Below, piece by piece: positions 44,009 to 53,060 of a stretch of DNA of 64,000 bases. How positions within the stretch are numbered: the stretch's first letter is position 1; each line of letters opens with the position of its first letter. Below the pieces are notes generated by a model that made no database searches, was not told where the DNA came from, and saw nothing but the letters and a program-made list of their open reading frames with translations. The position numbers and the translations under genes are program-made. Origin of the DNA: Devosia faecipullorum (GTDB lineage Bacteria; Pseudomonadota; Alphaproteobacteria; Rhizobiales; Devosiaceae); the NCBI RefSeq assembly GCF_015158295.1, contig NZ_JACDXV010000005.1:124001-188000 (forward strand). The letters run 5' to 3'.

Positions 44009-44827
44009 ATGCTCACTGATTATTTTTCCCGGGCGCTGGTGGCGGGGGTCGGGCTGGCGGCGGTGACCGGGCCTTTGGGCTGTTTCGTGGTATGGCGGCG
44101 CATGGCCTATTTCGGCGACACCATGGCCCATTCGGCATTGCTGGGGGTGGCGCTGTCGATCCTTTTATCGATCAACATGAATCTGGGCGTGTTCGCGGTG
44201 GCGGCTTTGGTGGCGGGGGCGCTGCTATTGCTGCAAAGACAGAACAATCTCTCGACCGACGCGCTACTTGGCATTCTCAGCCATTCGAGCCTTGCCGTGG
44301 GACTGGTGATCGTGGGCTTTCTCACCCAGGTGCGGATCGATCTGATGGGGTTCCTGTTCGGCGACATTCTGGCCGTCTCCTTGCAGGACATCGCCATCAT
44401 CTATGGCGGGGGCGTCGCGATCCTCCTCATTCTGTGGCTCAATTGGCGACCGCTGCTGGCGGCGACGGTGAGCCCGGACCTGGCCGAGGCAGAGGGGCTC
44501 AATCCCGAGGTGAGCCGGATCATCCTCATGCTGCTCATGGCCTCGGTGATCGCCATCGCCATGAAGCTGGTCGGCGTCCTGTTGATCACCTCGCTGCTGA
44601 TCATCCCGGCCGCCACCGCGAGGCGGCTGAGCGCGACGCCGGAAATGATGGCCATCATCGCCGCCCTGCTGGGGGCCGTGGCGGTGGCGGGCGGATTGTT
44701 CGGGTCGCGCAACTGGGATACCGCTTCAGGACCATCCATCGTGGTGATGGCCCTGGTGATCTTTCTTTTGTCGCTGGCTTTGCCGACGACGCGATGGTTT
44801 GGCAGGAGAGAGCAGAATGGCGCATGA
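44009..44827 (+). CDS. znuB: Zinc ABC transporter permease ZnuB
   Basis: 272-aa cluster-type ABC-3 permease with about eight hydrophobic helices. WRRMAYFGDTMAHSALLGVA, LLQRQNNLSTDALLGILSHS and AMKLVGVLLITSLLIIPAATA are conserved ZnuB blocks. It works with ZnuA and ZnuC. Its stop overlaps the zur start by 11 bp, so zur is translationally coupled. Confidence 0.94.
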   Translation: MLTDYFSRALVAGVGLAAVTGPLGCFVVWRRMAYFGDTMAHSALLGVALSILLSINMNLGVFAVAALVAGALLLLQRQNNLSTDALLGILSHSSLAVGLVIVGFLTQVRIDLMGFLFGDILAVSLQDIAIIYGGGVAILLILWLNWRPLLAATVSPDLAEAEGLNPEVSRIILMLLMASVIAIAMKLVGVLLITSLLIIPAATARRLSATPEMMAIIAALLGAVAVAGGLFGSRNWDTASGPSIVVMALVIFLLSLALPTTRWFGRREQNGA

Positions 44828-45233
44828 GCACGCAATGCCGGTGGACCTGACGCGCAATCAGGAATTGGTGCTGGGAGCGCTGAGCCACGCCCCTGCCCCG
44901 CTTTCGGCTTATGACATTCTCGACCGTCTGCGCGGCGACGGGCTGCGCGCGCCGCTGCAAATCTATCGGGCGCTCGACAAGCTGGTGGAGCGAGGGCTGG
45001 CGCATCGGCTGGAATCGCTCAATGCCTTTGTCGCCTGTGCCGATGGGCATTGCCGCAGCAAGGGGCTCATCGCCTTCGCTATCTGCGACAAATGCGGCAA
45101 GGTGGACGAATTCGCCGATGACGTGATCGAGGAGCGGCTGGGCGGCTGGGCCGGGCAGCGCGGCTTCAAGGTCGAGCGCACGACCATGGAAATTCGCGGC
45201 CAATGCGCCGAATGCCTCAAGGCGGCGGCCTGA
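44817..45233 (+). CDS. zur: Zinc uptake regulator Zur (Fur family)
   Basis: 138-aa Fur-family repressor. Winged helix ELVLGALSHAPAPLSAYDIL with LRAPLQIYRALDKLVERGL as the recognition part; zinc-site residues in DGHCRSKG, CDKCGK and CAECLK (two CxxC pairs for structural zinc). ATG 44817 has GGAGAG 8 nt upstream; a TTG at 44799 is less likely. Genetic linkage to znuABC and the Zur-like boxes supports Zur over Fur or Irr. Autoregulation through the znuC promoter is likely. Confidence 0.92.
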   Translation: MAHEHAMPVDLTRNQELVLGALSHAPAPLSAYDILDRLRGDGLRAPLQIYRALDKLVERGLAHRLESLNAFVACADGHCRSKGLIAFAICDKCGKVDEFADDVIEERLGGWAGQRGFKVERTTMEIRGQCAECLKAAA

Positions 45234-45265
45234 GAACAGGGGCGCGATAAGCGCCCCACAGGGGC

Positions 45266-45823
45266 TCAGCCGGAAAAGGAGAGAAACCGCACCGCGGCGG
45301 CGCCATATTCGCGCGTGTCGTCCAGCGCGAAGCCGGCGGGGATGATGACGTCCGCGTCCGCCGCTTCCTCCCAGACGACAATGGCGCCGGGGGCGATCCA
45401 GCCATTGCCGGCGAGTTCCACCAGGGCCTTTTCGCCCAGACCCTGATGATAGGGCGGATCGAGGAAGATCAGATCGAACTGGCCGAACGTGCCCGGCGCA
45501 CCGAGCCCGGTGGCGTCACGGCGCAGCAGCTTGGTGATGCCGGCCACCCCGAATGCCTGAATATGGTCGCGGATGATGCCGCGCGCCTCGGCTCCGATAT
45601 CGACGAAAGTGACATGGGCGGCGCCGCGCGACAGCGCTTCCAGGCCCAGCGCCCCGGTGCCGGCGAAGAGGTCGAGCACGCGCTTGCCTTCAAAGACCGG
45701 CCCAAGACGGGAGCCGAGAATGTTGAAGATGGATTCGCGAGCCCGATCCGAGGTCGGGCGGATCGACTGGTCCGATGGCGAGGCCAGGGCCTTGCCGCGA
45801 TATTTTCCGGCGACGATGCGCAT
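45266..45823 (-). CDS. rsmD: 16S rRNA (guanine966-N2)-methyltransferase RsmD
   Basis: 185-aa SAM-dependent methyltransferase. MRIVAGKYRGKAL and RPTSDRARESIFNIL open the protein, the SAM motif is VLDLFAGTGALGLEALSRGA, and catalytic LIFLDPPYHQG is the (D/N)PPY motif of N-methyltransferases. It starts 3 bp after the rluB stop, so both ribosome-modifying enzymes are made together. Confidence 0.94.
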   Translation of the reverse strand: MRIVAGKYRGKALASPSDQSIRPTSDRARESIFNILGSRLGPVFEGKRVLDLFAGTGALGLEALSRGAAHVTFVDIGAEARGIIRDHIQAFGVAGITKLLRRDATGLGAPGTFGQFDLIFLDPPYHQGLGEKALVELAGNGWIAPGAIVVWEEAADADVIIPAGFALDDTREYGAAAVRFLSFSG

Positions 45824-45826
45824 GGC

Positions 45827-47341
45827 TTAACCGCGAGGCTTGCGCGGACCACCCGGGCGACCGGCAGGCGGACGCGAGCCAGACGATGACGGACGGCCGC
45901 CCGATGGCCTCGCGCCACCTGGGCGCGGGCCACCCGGCTTGCCGGCAAAGGGCTTGCCGCCGGGACGATTGCCCTGGGGGCGGTCACCGAAAGACTTGTC
46001 CCCGAAAGACTTGCCCGCCGGACGGCCATTCTGCGGACGATCACCGAAGGGCTTGCCGTCGCGGCGCTGCGGGCGCTCACCGAAGGAGCCGCGCGCGGGC
46101 TTGTCGCCGAAACTGCGCTGCGGACGATCCCCGAATTCGCGCTTGGGACGATCCTCGAAACTGCGTTCCGGTCGCGGGCCGCGCTGCGGGCGGTCGCTGA
46201 AATCGCGCTTGGGGCGGTCATTGAAACCGCCACGGGCCGGGCGATCCCCGAAATCACGCTTGGGACGATCGCCGAAGGGCTTGCCGCCCTCGGGGCGATC
46301 GCCGCGCGGGGCCGGCTTGCCGAAGGCGCGGGCGGGCTGGTCGTCGCGGTCGGGACGCTTACGATCCTGATCCTTGGGCGTATAGGTTTCGGGCGCGCGA
46401 CCATCGTCCTCGAAATGGATGCGGCGCGGACGTCCGGCCGGACGATCCTCGCGCTCGGGCCGGCCGGAGGCGCTGCCGCGCGCCGGATTGGGGCGGGCAT
46501 GGTCGCGGTCGCGCGGCGAGCGGACGCGGTGATTCTCATCGCGCTGCGGCTCGAAATCGGGCATTTCGCTTTCGAAATCGACCCCCGCAGCCTCGGCCAG
46601 CTTCTTGCCGAGCTGGTCGCGCAGCATGCGGGACTTGACCATTTCGACGCCGCCTTCGGGCAAGTCGCCAAGCTGGAACGGGCCATAGGACACGCGGATC
46701 AGCCGGTTCACTTCGAGCCCCAGCGCGCCCAGCACATTCTTGACCTCGCGGTTCTTGCCCTCGCGCAGGCCCATGACGATCCAGACATTGGCGCCCTGCT
46801 CGCGTTCGAGCGTCGCGGTGATCGGGCCATATTGCACGCCATCGACGGCAATGCCGTTCTTGAGGCCGTCGAGCTGGGCCTGGGTCACCTGGCCAAAGGC
46901 GCGGACGCGATAGCGGCGCAGCCAGCCGGTGGAGGGCAATTCGAGCACGCGCTTGAGGCCACCGTCATTGGTGAGCAGCAAGAGGCCCTCGGTATTGATG
47001 TCGAGACGCCCCACGGTCAGCACGCGGGGCAGGCCCTTGCGCTCCAGCGATTCGAAAATGGTGGGGCGGCCTTCGGGATCTTTCTCGGTCACCACCAGCC
47101 CGGCGGGCTTGTGATAGAGCCAGATGCGCGTGCCCTGGCGCGCGGCCAGCGGCAGGCCATCGACCTCGATGCGGTCGCGGGAGGTGACGTTGAAGGCCGG
47201 GGTGAGCACTTTCTTGCCATTGACCGAGATCCGGCCATCGGCGATCCAGCCCTCGGCATCGCGGCGCGAGCAGAGCCCGGCGCGGGCAATGACCTTGGCG
47301 AGACGGTCGGCGGTTTCAGGCTGTTTGGGGGCGTCGCTCAT
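45827..47341 (-). CDS. rluB: 23S rRNA pseudouridine synthase RluB-like with a long Arg/Gly-rich tail
   Basis: 504-aa RsuA/RluB/E/F-family pseudouridine synthase. An S4 RNA-binding domain lies at about residues 10-70 (DRLAKVIARAGLCSRRDAEG), the catalytic domain at about 75-240, with the active Asp in LTVGRLDINTEGLLLL and LREGKNREVKNVLGALGL. The last ~240 residues form a disordered basic tail built from variants of FGDRPKRDFGDRP and ending in Pro/Gly/Arg repeats. E. coli RluB also has a basic tail but a much shorter one. The tail probably binds rRNA or assembling ribosomes. RluB over RluE/F is inferred from domain order and length. Confidence 0.88.
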   Translation of the reverse strand: MSDAPKQPETADRLAKVIARAGLCSRRDAEGWIADGRISVNGKKVLTPAFNVTSRDRIEVDGLPLAARQGTRIWLYHKPAGLVVTEKDPEGRPTIFESLERKGLPRVLTVGRLDINTEGLLLLTNDGGLKRVLELPSTGWLRRYRVRAFGQVTQAQLDGLKNGIAVDGVQYGPITATLEREQGANVWIVMGLREGKNREVKNVLGALGLEVNRLIRVSYGPFQLGDLPEGGVEMVKSRMLRDQLGKKLAEAAGVDFESEMPDFEPQRDENHRVRSPRDRDHARPNPARGSASGRPEREDRPAGRPRRIHFEDDGRAPETYTPKDQDRKRPDRDDQPARAFGKPAPRGDRPEGGKPFGDRPKRDFGDRPARGGFNDRPKRDFSDRPQRGPRPERSFEDRPKREFGDRPQRSFGDKPARGSFGERPQRRDGKPFGDRPQNGRPAGKSFGDKSFGDRPQGNRPGGKPFAGKPGGPRPGGARPSGGRPSSSGSRPPAGRPGGPRKPRG

Positions 47342-47393
47342 GAGCGCAACTTTCTGACATGCGGGACCCGGAACGGGCGGCGCGGTAAATGTG

Positions 47394-47418
47394 AAAAGCG
47401 GCCGGTTGAACCGGCCGC
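47394..47418 (-). terminator. Rho-independent terminator after the lipoprotein gene
   Basis: On the minus strand GCGGCCGG-TTCAA-CCGGCCGC followed by TTTT. It ends the transcript that includes the lipoprotein gene (stop at 47447) and separates it from rluB-rsmD. Confidence 0.75.
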
Positions 47419-47446
47419 CCTGTATTTTGCGATGCGAACGACGCGC

Positions 47447-48145
47447 CTAGTTGCGGATTTCGGAATCCAACAGACGCGCGCCCAAGCTGCCCGAGGTGGC
47501 ATTGGTGGTGGGACCGGAGCCTTGCAGCGCGCGGCGGACATCGGCGGGGCAGCGGTCATCGCGCAACGAGACCAGATCGCCATTGGCGGCGCGGCAGACC
47601 AGCTGGGCATCGCCGACGCGGGTAAAATATTCAGCCGGCGGCAGATAGAGCGGGCGCTTGGTATTGCCGGTCACCTGCATATTGGCGGCGCGCATGCGGG
47701 CGGTCATCTGGTTGATCTCCGCCTCGGTGAGCGGGCGACCCGAAAGCGAGCGCAGATCGACGACGCGGGCATTGCGCAGATTTTCGATGTCGGCGGCGGT
47801 CAGGTTCGCCGTGTCGATCTGCACCTTGCTGCTATCGGTCGGCAATTGGCTGGCGCCCGCCTGAACGGTCGGCGTGGGCAGGGCCGAAGGATCGCGCGGC
47901 AGCGCCAGGGGGGCGCGGGCGGCGGTCAGGTCTTCCTTGGGCGGATCGCCGGGGATGAGGCCGACGCCGCGCGCCGTCGTATTCATGACTTCGCGCTCGA
48001 AGGTGCCGAAATCGGTCAAGGCATTGGCGCCTTCAATGGTGGTGCAGGCGCCCAGGGCGAGCGTCGCGGCCAGACCCAGCGCCGCAAGGCCGGCGCGAAT
48101 AGCGGTCGGAAAAGCTGAAATCGGCCCGGTCGATCCAATACGCAT
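47447..48145 (-). CDS. Predicted lipoprotein of unknown function
   Basis: 232-aa protein with a lipoprotein signal: hydrophobic AGLAALGLAATLALGAC with lipobox LGAC at about residues 31-34. The mature part has GLIPGDPPKEDLTAARAPLA and a Pro-rich linker, reminiscent of DUF3035 proteins found beside lspA in other alphaproteobacteria (family assignment uncertain). It lies 83 bp after lspA, whose product processes such lipoproteins. Two late cysteines (VCRAANG, DDRCPAD) could form a disulfide. Confidence 0.65.
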   Translation of the reverse strand: MRIGSTGPISAFPTAIRAGLAALGLAATLALGACTTIEGANALTDFGTFEREVMNTTARGVGLIPGDPPKEDLTAARAPLALPRDPSALPTPTVQAGASQLPTDSSKVQIDTANLTAADIENLRNARVVDLRSLSGRPLTEAEINQMTARMRAANMQVTGNTKRPLYLPPAEYFTRVGDAQLVCRAANGDLVSLRDDRCPADVRRALQGSGPTTNATSGSLGARLLDSEIRN

Positions 48146-48228
48146 GCAACATCCCTTCGATATTGGCGGCTTCTATAGCGCATTCCCGACGCCAAGACCA
48201 GATTCCGGCGACACGGAGATTGCCTTCA

Positions 48229-48795
48229 TCAAGCGCTCTTGTTCACCCGCTTGCGTCCAAGGCCCAAGAGGTCGGCGAAAAGCAAGATGACGCCGAAGGT
48301 TATCGCCACATCGGCGAGGTTGAAAATGTAGAACGACCAGCCGGCCCAATGGAAATGAAAAAAATCGGCGACCGCGCCGTAAAGCAGGCGATCAAGCGCA
48401 TTGGAAAGCGCCCCGCCAATGCAGAGCGCAAGGCCCAGCCGGATCAGCAGCACATCGGAGCGCCACCACCAGACGGCAAGAGCAATGATGGCGGCGCCCA
48501 TGATGATGCCCAGAACCCAGACCGGCATGCCATCGAGCAGGCCATAGGAGATGCCGGTATTCCAGACCAGGACATAATCGAAGAAGGCGGTGAGGTTGAG
48601 GATTTCCCCGCCCCGCCAGCCGGTGAGCCCCGCGGGCACATAGGCGAAGGGCACCGGCACACAGATGGCCTGGCCGATACCATAGCATTCGGCGGCAATG
48701 TGAAATCCCTTGTGCGCCCGGTCGATGCCGAAGGCGAGAATGGCCGCCATCAGCGAAGCGAGAATGGTGGGATTGCGCAGGGAATGGGCGTTCAT
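48229..48795 (-). CDS. lspA: Lipoprotein signal peptidase (signal peptidase II)
   Basis: 188-aa inner-membrane aspartyl protease with four membrane helices. The catalytic aspartates are in ALSNALDRLLYGAVADF and YIFNLADVAITFGV, and VWNTGISYGLL matches the conserved NxGxAFG-type block. ATG 48795 (MNAHSLRNP) is preferred to ATG 48813, which lies at the edge of a palindromic element. Follows ileS across a 156-bp gap with a hairpin pair; ileS-lspA order is common in bacteria. Confidence 0.93.
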   Translation of the reverse strand: MNAHSLRNPTILASLMAAILAFGIDRAHKGFHIAAECYGIGQAICVPVPFAYVPAGLTGWRGGEILNLTAFFDYVLVWNTGISYGLLDGMPVWVLGIIMGAAIIALAVWWWRSDVLLIRLGLALCIGGALSNALDRLLYGAVADFFHFHWAGWSFYIFNLADVAITFGVILLFADLLGLGRKRVNKSA

Positions 48796-48810
48796 CGGCT
48801 CCGGCTTCTC

Positions 48811-48852
48811 CAAAAACCCTCCCTTGAGGGCGAGTTGGGGGTGGGGGTTGGG
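48811..48852. repeat. GC-hairpin element between ileS and lspA, first of a pair
   Basis: AAAACCCTCCCTTGAGGG then CGAGTTGGGGGTGGGGGTT. It lies just upstream of the lspA start. The partner is at 48889-48938, the same two-hairpin layout as at 3962-4125 and 43871-43992. Confidence 0.6.
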
Positions 48853-48888
48853 CTGGCAAGCCCGGAACTCTTCATTCTTGCGACCCTT

Positions 48889-48938
48889 CGGCCCCCTACC
48901 CCTACCCCTCCCCTTATAGGGAGGGAGGTGGCAGGAGC
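48889..48938. repeat. GC-hairpin element between ileS and lspA, second of a pair
   Basis: GGCCCCCTACCCCTA then CCCCTCCCCTTATAGGGAGG then GAGGTGG. It begins 14 bp after the ileS stop and may end or stabilise the ileS message. Confidence 0.6.
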
Positions 48939-48951
48939 CGACGGGGCAGTT

Positions 48952-51873
48952 CTAAATTCCAGCCGCTTCGCGTTCCCGCAATGCCTGCGCGTCGCGGGGG
49001 GAGACGTCGGGGAAATCAGGGTCCGAGCCGACTTCGGGCAGCACTTTCCACGAGCGGGCGCAGCGCTGGCCTTCGGCCAGGGCCGAGACCACGGAAATGC
49101 CGGGCACGTCATCGAGCCGGAAGGCGTCGAGCGGGCCTTCGTTCTGCTTGATCTCCACCGCCGAGGTGATGGCGATTTCGGCCAGATCCTGACCTTCCAG
49201 CGCCACGATATAGCGCGGATCGGCAACGAAGACTTTGGGGGCTGCTTCGAGCGAGGAGCCGATGCGCTTTTCGCGGCGCTCGATTTCCAGCGCCCCGGTG
49301 ACGACGCGGCGCACGGCGCGGATCAGCACCCATTTGGCCGCCAGTTCCTCGTCCAGCCAGGAGGCCGGAATGTCGGGGAAGAGGCGGAGATGCACCGATT
49401 GGTCCGCGCCCGGATGCCGTTCGAGCCAGCATTCTTCCATGGTGAAGACCAGGATCGGCGCCAGCCAGGCGGTGAGCGCGTTGAACAGGTGGTCGAGCAC
49501 GGTCAGCGCCGAGCGACGGGTGATCGAGGAGATCGGATCGCAATAAAGCGCATCCTTGCGGATGTCGAAATAGAAGGCCGAAAGCTCGATATTCATGAAA
49601 TTGGTGAGGAGCGTGACCACCTTGCGGTAGTCATAATCCTTGTAGGCGGCGCGCACGCCGGCATCGAGCTGGGCGAGCCGATGCAGCATCAGCCGTTCGA
49701 GCTCGGGCATGACGGCGGGATCGACCACATCCTCGGGCTTGAAATGGGCCAGATTGCCGAGCAGCCAGCGCATGGTATTGCGCAGCTTGCGATAGGAATC
49801 GACGCTTGTCTGGATGATTTCCTTGCCGAGCCGCAAATCCTCCGAATAGTCGGCGGAGGCGACCCAGAGGCGCAGGATGTCGGCGCCGAACTGCTTGATG
49901 ATCTCCTGCGGGGCAACGACATTGCCCAGCGACTTGCTCATCTTGCGCCCTTCCCCGTCCATGGTGAAACCATGGGTCAGAACGCTGTCATAGGGCGCGT
50001 GGCCATTGGTGGCGCAGGATTCGAGCAGGGAGGAATGGAACCAGCCGCGATGCTGGTCCGAGCCTTCGAGATACATCGAGGCCGGGAATTTCAGATGCGG
50101 CCATTTCTGCTTGTTGCGCAGCACGAAGGAATGGGTCGAGCCGCTGTCGAACCAGACGTCGAGCACGTCCCGGATCATCTCGTAATCATCGGCCTTGTAC
50201 TCGGCACCGAGATAACGCTCGGCGGCGCCGTCCTGGTACCAGGCGTCGGCGCCTTCATCCTCGAAGGACTGGGCGATGCGGTGATTGACGGCCTCGTCGC
50301 GCAGGATTTCGTTGGTCTTTTTATTGACGAAGACGGTGATCGGCACGCCCCAGGCGCGCTGGCGGCTGAGCACCCAATCAGGGCGGTCGGCGATCATGGC
50401 GCGCAGGCGATTCTGCCCGGTGGCGGGATAAAACCTGGTCGCGTCGATGGCGTTGAGCGCGCGGGTGCGCAGGGTATCGTCAGCACCATCAATCGGCTTG
50501 TCCATATAGACGAACCATTGCGGGGTATTGCGGAAGATGACCGGCTTCTTGGAGCGCCAGGAATGGGGATATTGGTGCTTGATGCGGCCACGGGCGATGA
50601 TATTGCCGGCTTCGGCCAGGGCGGTGATGACGCGGTTATTGGCGTCGCCCTTCTTGCCGTTGTCGTCGATGACCCGCCCGCCCTCGAAGCCGGGAGCGTC
50701 CTTGGTGTAGAAGCCGTCATCGCCCACGACATAGGGGATGGACGGATCGATGCCGCGCTCCTGAAGCAGGCGGGTCGAATCCATCCAGATGCCGAAGTCG
50801 TCGAGGCCATGGCCCGGCGCGGTATGGACGAAGCCGGTGCCGGCATCGTCGGTGACGTGTTCGCCATCGAGCAGCGGCACGGCGAAGGTATAGCCGCCGG
50901 CGAGGCCGCGCAGCGGATGGGCGGCCGTGACAGCGTTGAGATCATCGGCGGTGACGGCGGCGCGCTTTTCGTAGCCGGTGACCTTTGCCTTGGCGAAGAC
51001 TTCTCCCGCCAGCTTATCGGCAATGATCACCTTGTCGCCGACCTTGGCCCAATTTTCGGCTGGAGCCTCGGTCACTTCGTAAAGCCCGTAGTCGATGCGA
51101 CTGGAAAAGGAGATGGCGCGGTTGGCCGGGATGGTCCAGGGGGTGGTGGTCCAGATGACGATGGCAGCGCCCGAAAGCGCGCCTTCGGTCACAGGGAACT
51201 TCACCCAGATCGCGTCGCTCTCATAGTCCTGATATTCGATCTCGGCCTCGGCGAGCGCGGTGCGTTCGACCACCGACCACATGACAGGCTTGGAGCCGCG
51301 ATAGAGCTGGCCGCTCATCGAGACCTTCATCAGCTCGCGGGCGATCTGGGCTTCGGCGTCGAAGCTCATGGTGAGATAGGGATTGTCCCATTCGCCCAAG
51401 ACGCCCAGACGCTTGAATTCCTCGCGCTGCACATCGACCCATTGCTCGGCAAAGGACCGGCATTCCTGGCGGAATTCGACCACCGGAACCTCGTTCTTGT
51501 CCTTGCCCTTGGCGCGATATTGTTCCTCGATCTTCCACTCGATGGGCAGGCCATGGCAATCCCAGCCCGGCACATAGGCGGAATTGTAGCCCAGCATCTG
51601 CATCGAGCGCGACACCAGATCCTTCAGCACCTTGTTGAGCGCATGACCAATATGGATATTGCCATTGGCATAGGGCGGGCCGTCATGGAGCGTAAAGAGC
51701 GGCCGATCCTTGGCCTGCTCGCGCTGAAGCGCGTAAATGTCCATGTCCTGCCAGCGCTGCAGCCAGATGGGCTCGCGCGTCGGCAGGCCAGCACGCATGG
51801 GAAATTCGGTTTCCGGCAGGAAAAGCGTGGCCGAATAGTCTTTTTCGGTCGCGCCGGGAGCGGTGTCGTTCAT
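48952..51873 (-). CDS. ileS: Isoleucyl-tRNA synthetase
   Basis: 973-aa class I synthetase. The HIGH motif is in [16 protein letters not shown] (about residue 72), KMSKS in [16 protein letters not shown] (about residue 635), with the CP1 editing domain between. The C-terminal zinc-finger region is reduced: [17 protein letters not shown] keeps one cysteine, and later residues are VSPRDAQAL where zinc-type enzymes have further cysteines, so this end probably binds no zinc. Other regions look complete. It lies 144 bp downstream of ribF. Confidence 0.96.
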   Translation of the reverse strand: MNDTAPGATEKDYSATLFLPETEFPMRAGLPTREPIWLQRWQDMDIYALQREQAKDRPLFTLHDGPPYANGNIHIGHALNKVLKDLVSRSMQMLGYNSAYVPGWDCHGLPIEWKIEEQYRAKGKDKNEVPVVEFRQECRSFAEQWVDVQREEFKRLGVLGEWDNPYLTMSFDAEAQIARELMKVSMSGQLYRGSKPVMWSVVERTALAEAEIEYQDYESDAIWVKFPVTEGALSGAAIVIWTTTPWTIPANRAISFSSRIDYGLYEVTEAPAENWAKVGDKVIIADKLAGEVFAKAKVTGYEKRAAVTADDLNAVTAAHPLRGLAGGYTFAVPLLDGEHVTDDAGTGFVHTAPGHGLDDFGIWMDSTRLLQERGIDPSIPYVVGDDGFYTKDAPGFEGGRVIDDNGKKGDANNRVITALAEAGNIIARGRIKHQYPHSWRSKKPVIFRNTPQWFVYMDKPIDGADDTLRTRALNAIDATRFYPATGQNRLRAMIADRPDWVLSRQRAWGVPITVFVNKKTNEILRDEAVNHRIAQSFEDEGADAWYQDGAAERYLGAEYKADDYEMIRDVLDVWFDSGSTHSFVLRNKQKWPHLKFPASMYLEGSDQHRGWFHSSLLESCATNGHAPYDSVLTHGFTMDGEGRKMSKSLGNVVAPQEIIKQFGADILRLWVASADYSEDLRLGKEIIQTSVDSYRKLRNTMRWLLGNLAHFKPEDVVDPAVMPELERLMLHRLAQLDAGVRAAYKDYDYRKVVTLLTNFMNIELSAFYFDIRKDALYCDPISSITRRSALTVLDHLFNALTAWLAPILVFTMEECWLERHPGADQSVHLRLFPDIPASWLDEELAAKWVLIRAVRRVVTGALEIERREKRIGSSLEAAPKVFVADPRYIVALEGQDLAEIAITSAVEIKQNEGPLDAFRLDDVPGISVVSALAEGQRCARSWKVLPEVGSDPDFPDVSPRDAQALREREAAGI

Positions 51874-52017
51874 GGATCGGCAATCAGGTTCGGAAGATGT
51901 GCGGGCCTTTTAGCAAGGCATGGCGGCGGGGGCAAAGGGTGATTTCGGGATGCAAGCCAAGCGCATGCATCGCGTCCCGGGGCGCGATGAGTGGAAGAGG
52001 CGCGGAAAAATTCCGTC

Positions 52018-52989
52018 CTAGCCGAAAAAGCCGAGCTTTTCGTCCAGTTCGCCAAGCGGGGCGACCTCGGCGATCAGGGCGCGGGCCTTGTTGGAATCCC
52101 GGTCCATGGCGGCGATCAGTTCGTCGAGCCCGGAAAACACTTCCTGGCCGCGAATATGACCGATCAGCGCCACTTGCAGGGTCTGGCCGTAAATGTCCTC
52201 GTCAAAGGCGAACAGATGCGTCTCGAAAGGCGGGCGCTGGTTGTCGAACATGGGCTTGCCATAGGCGGCGACGCCATCGAAGAGGCGCTGGCCGAGGCGG
52301 GCGCGCACGGCATAGACGCCCTGGGCCAGCTGGAAGCCGGTGGGCGTCATGGTATTGGCAGTGGGAAAGCCCAGTTCGCGGCCGCGCTGATCGCCCTGGA
52401 CCACGCAGCCATCGAAGAACCAGTGATAGCCGAGCAGGCGATTGGCGGCGGTGACCGCGCCTTCGGAGAGCGCCGCGCGGATGCGCGAGGAGGAGATGGG
52501 CTCGTCGCCTTCATCCATAAGGTCGAGCGTTTCGACGGCAAAGCCGAGCCGTTGGCCCGCCGCCCGCAGAAAGGCCGGCGTGCCGCGCCGCTGGCGGCCG
52601 AAATGGAAATCGGAGCCGGTGATGACGCCGCGCACGCCCAATTGTTCGACAAGAATGGTCTCGACGAAATCTTCCGCCTCGGTCTGGGAAAAGGCGTGGT
52701 CGAAGGGCAGGATGACGATGCCGTCAAGGCCCAGGCAAGCGGCCAGCCGGGCCTTGGCGTCGCCCTGAGTCAGGCGGAACATGAAGGGCGCGGGCGCGAA
52801 GACGTCGCGCGGATGCGGCTCGAAAGTCAGCATCAGCGCCGGCACGCCCGCCGCCCCGGCCCGCTGGCGCAGGGCATCGATGATGGATTGATGGCCCCGA
52901 TGCAGGCCATCGAAATTGCCGATGGCCACATAGGCGCCGCGCAGGCTGGCAGGCAGATCGGCGAGACTGGACAGGCGGGTAAAGCTCAA
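52018..52989 (-). CDS. ribF: Bifunctional riboflavin kinase / FAD synthetase
   Basis: 323-aa RibF. The N-terminal adenylyltransferase has AIGNFDGLHRGHQSIID, FEPHPRDVF and EPISSSRIRAAL; the C-terminal riboflavin kinase has GRELGFPTANTMTP and YGKPMFDNQRPPFETHLF. It makes FMN and FAD. ribF upstream of ileS and lspA is a widespread gene order. The HAD hydrolase gene lies 71 bp upstream. Confidence 0.95.
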   Translation of the reverse strand: MSFTRLSSLADLPASLRGAYVAIGNFDGLHRGHQSIIDALRQRAGAAGVPALMLTFEPHPRDVFAPAPFMFRLTQGDAKARLAACLGLDGIVILPFDHAFSQTEAEDFVETILVEQLGVRGVITGSDFHFGRQRRGTPAFLRAAGQRLGFAVETLDLMDEGDEPISSSRIRAALSEGAVTAANRLLGYHWFFDGCVVQGDQRGRELGFPTANTMTPTGFQLAQGVYAVRARLGQRLFDGVAAYGKPMFDNQRPPFETHLFAFDEDIYGQTLQVALIGHIRGQEVFSGLDELIAAMDRDSNKARALIAEVAPLGELDEKLGFFG

Positions 52990-53060
52990 TTCAGCGCTTC
53001 TCCTGCTGCCGCAAGCACACCATGGATGACCGCGATGGCGCGGATCTAAAGGTCATCGGC

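Noticed and set aside
45840..46400. Short-period tandem repeats resembling a CRISPR or satellite array
   Set aside because: Repeat units are about 20-30 bp, imperfect and in codon phase with the RluB reading frame; there are no spacers of uniform length. They encode the Arg/Gly/Pro tail.
48163..51942. Plus-strand open frame of about 1259 codons opposite ileS
   Set aside because: The minus strand encodes a complete IleRS with HIGH and KMSKS motifs. The plus frame is a codon-position shadow of GC-rich coding DNA, with His/Gln/Asp/Arg-rich low-information sequence.
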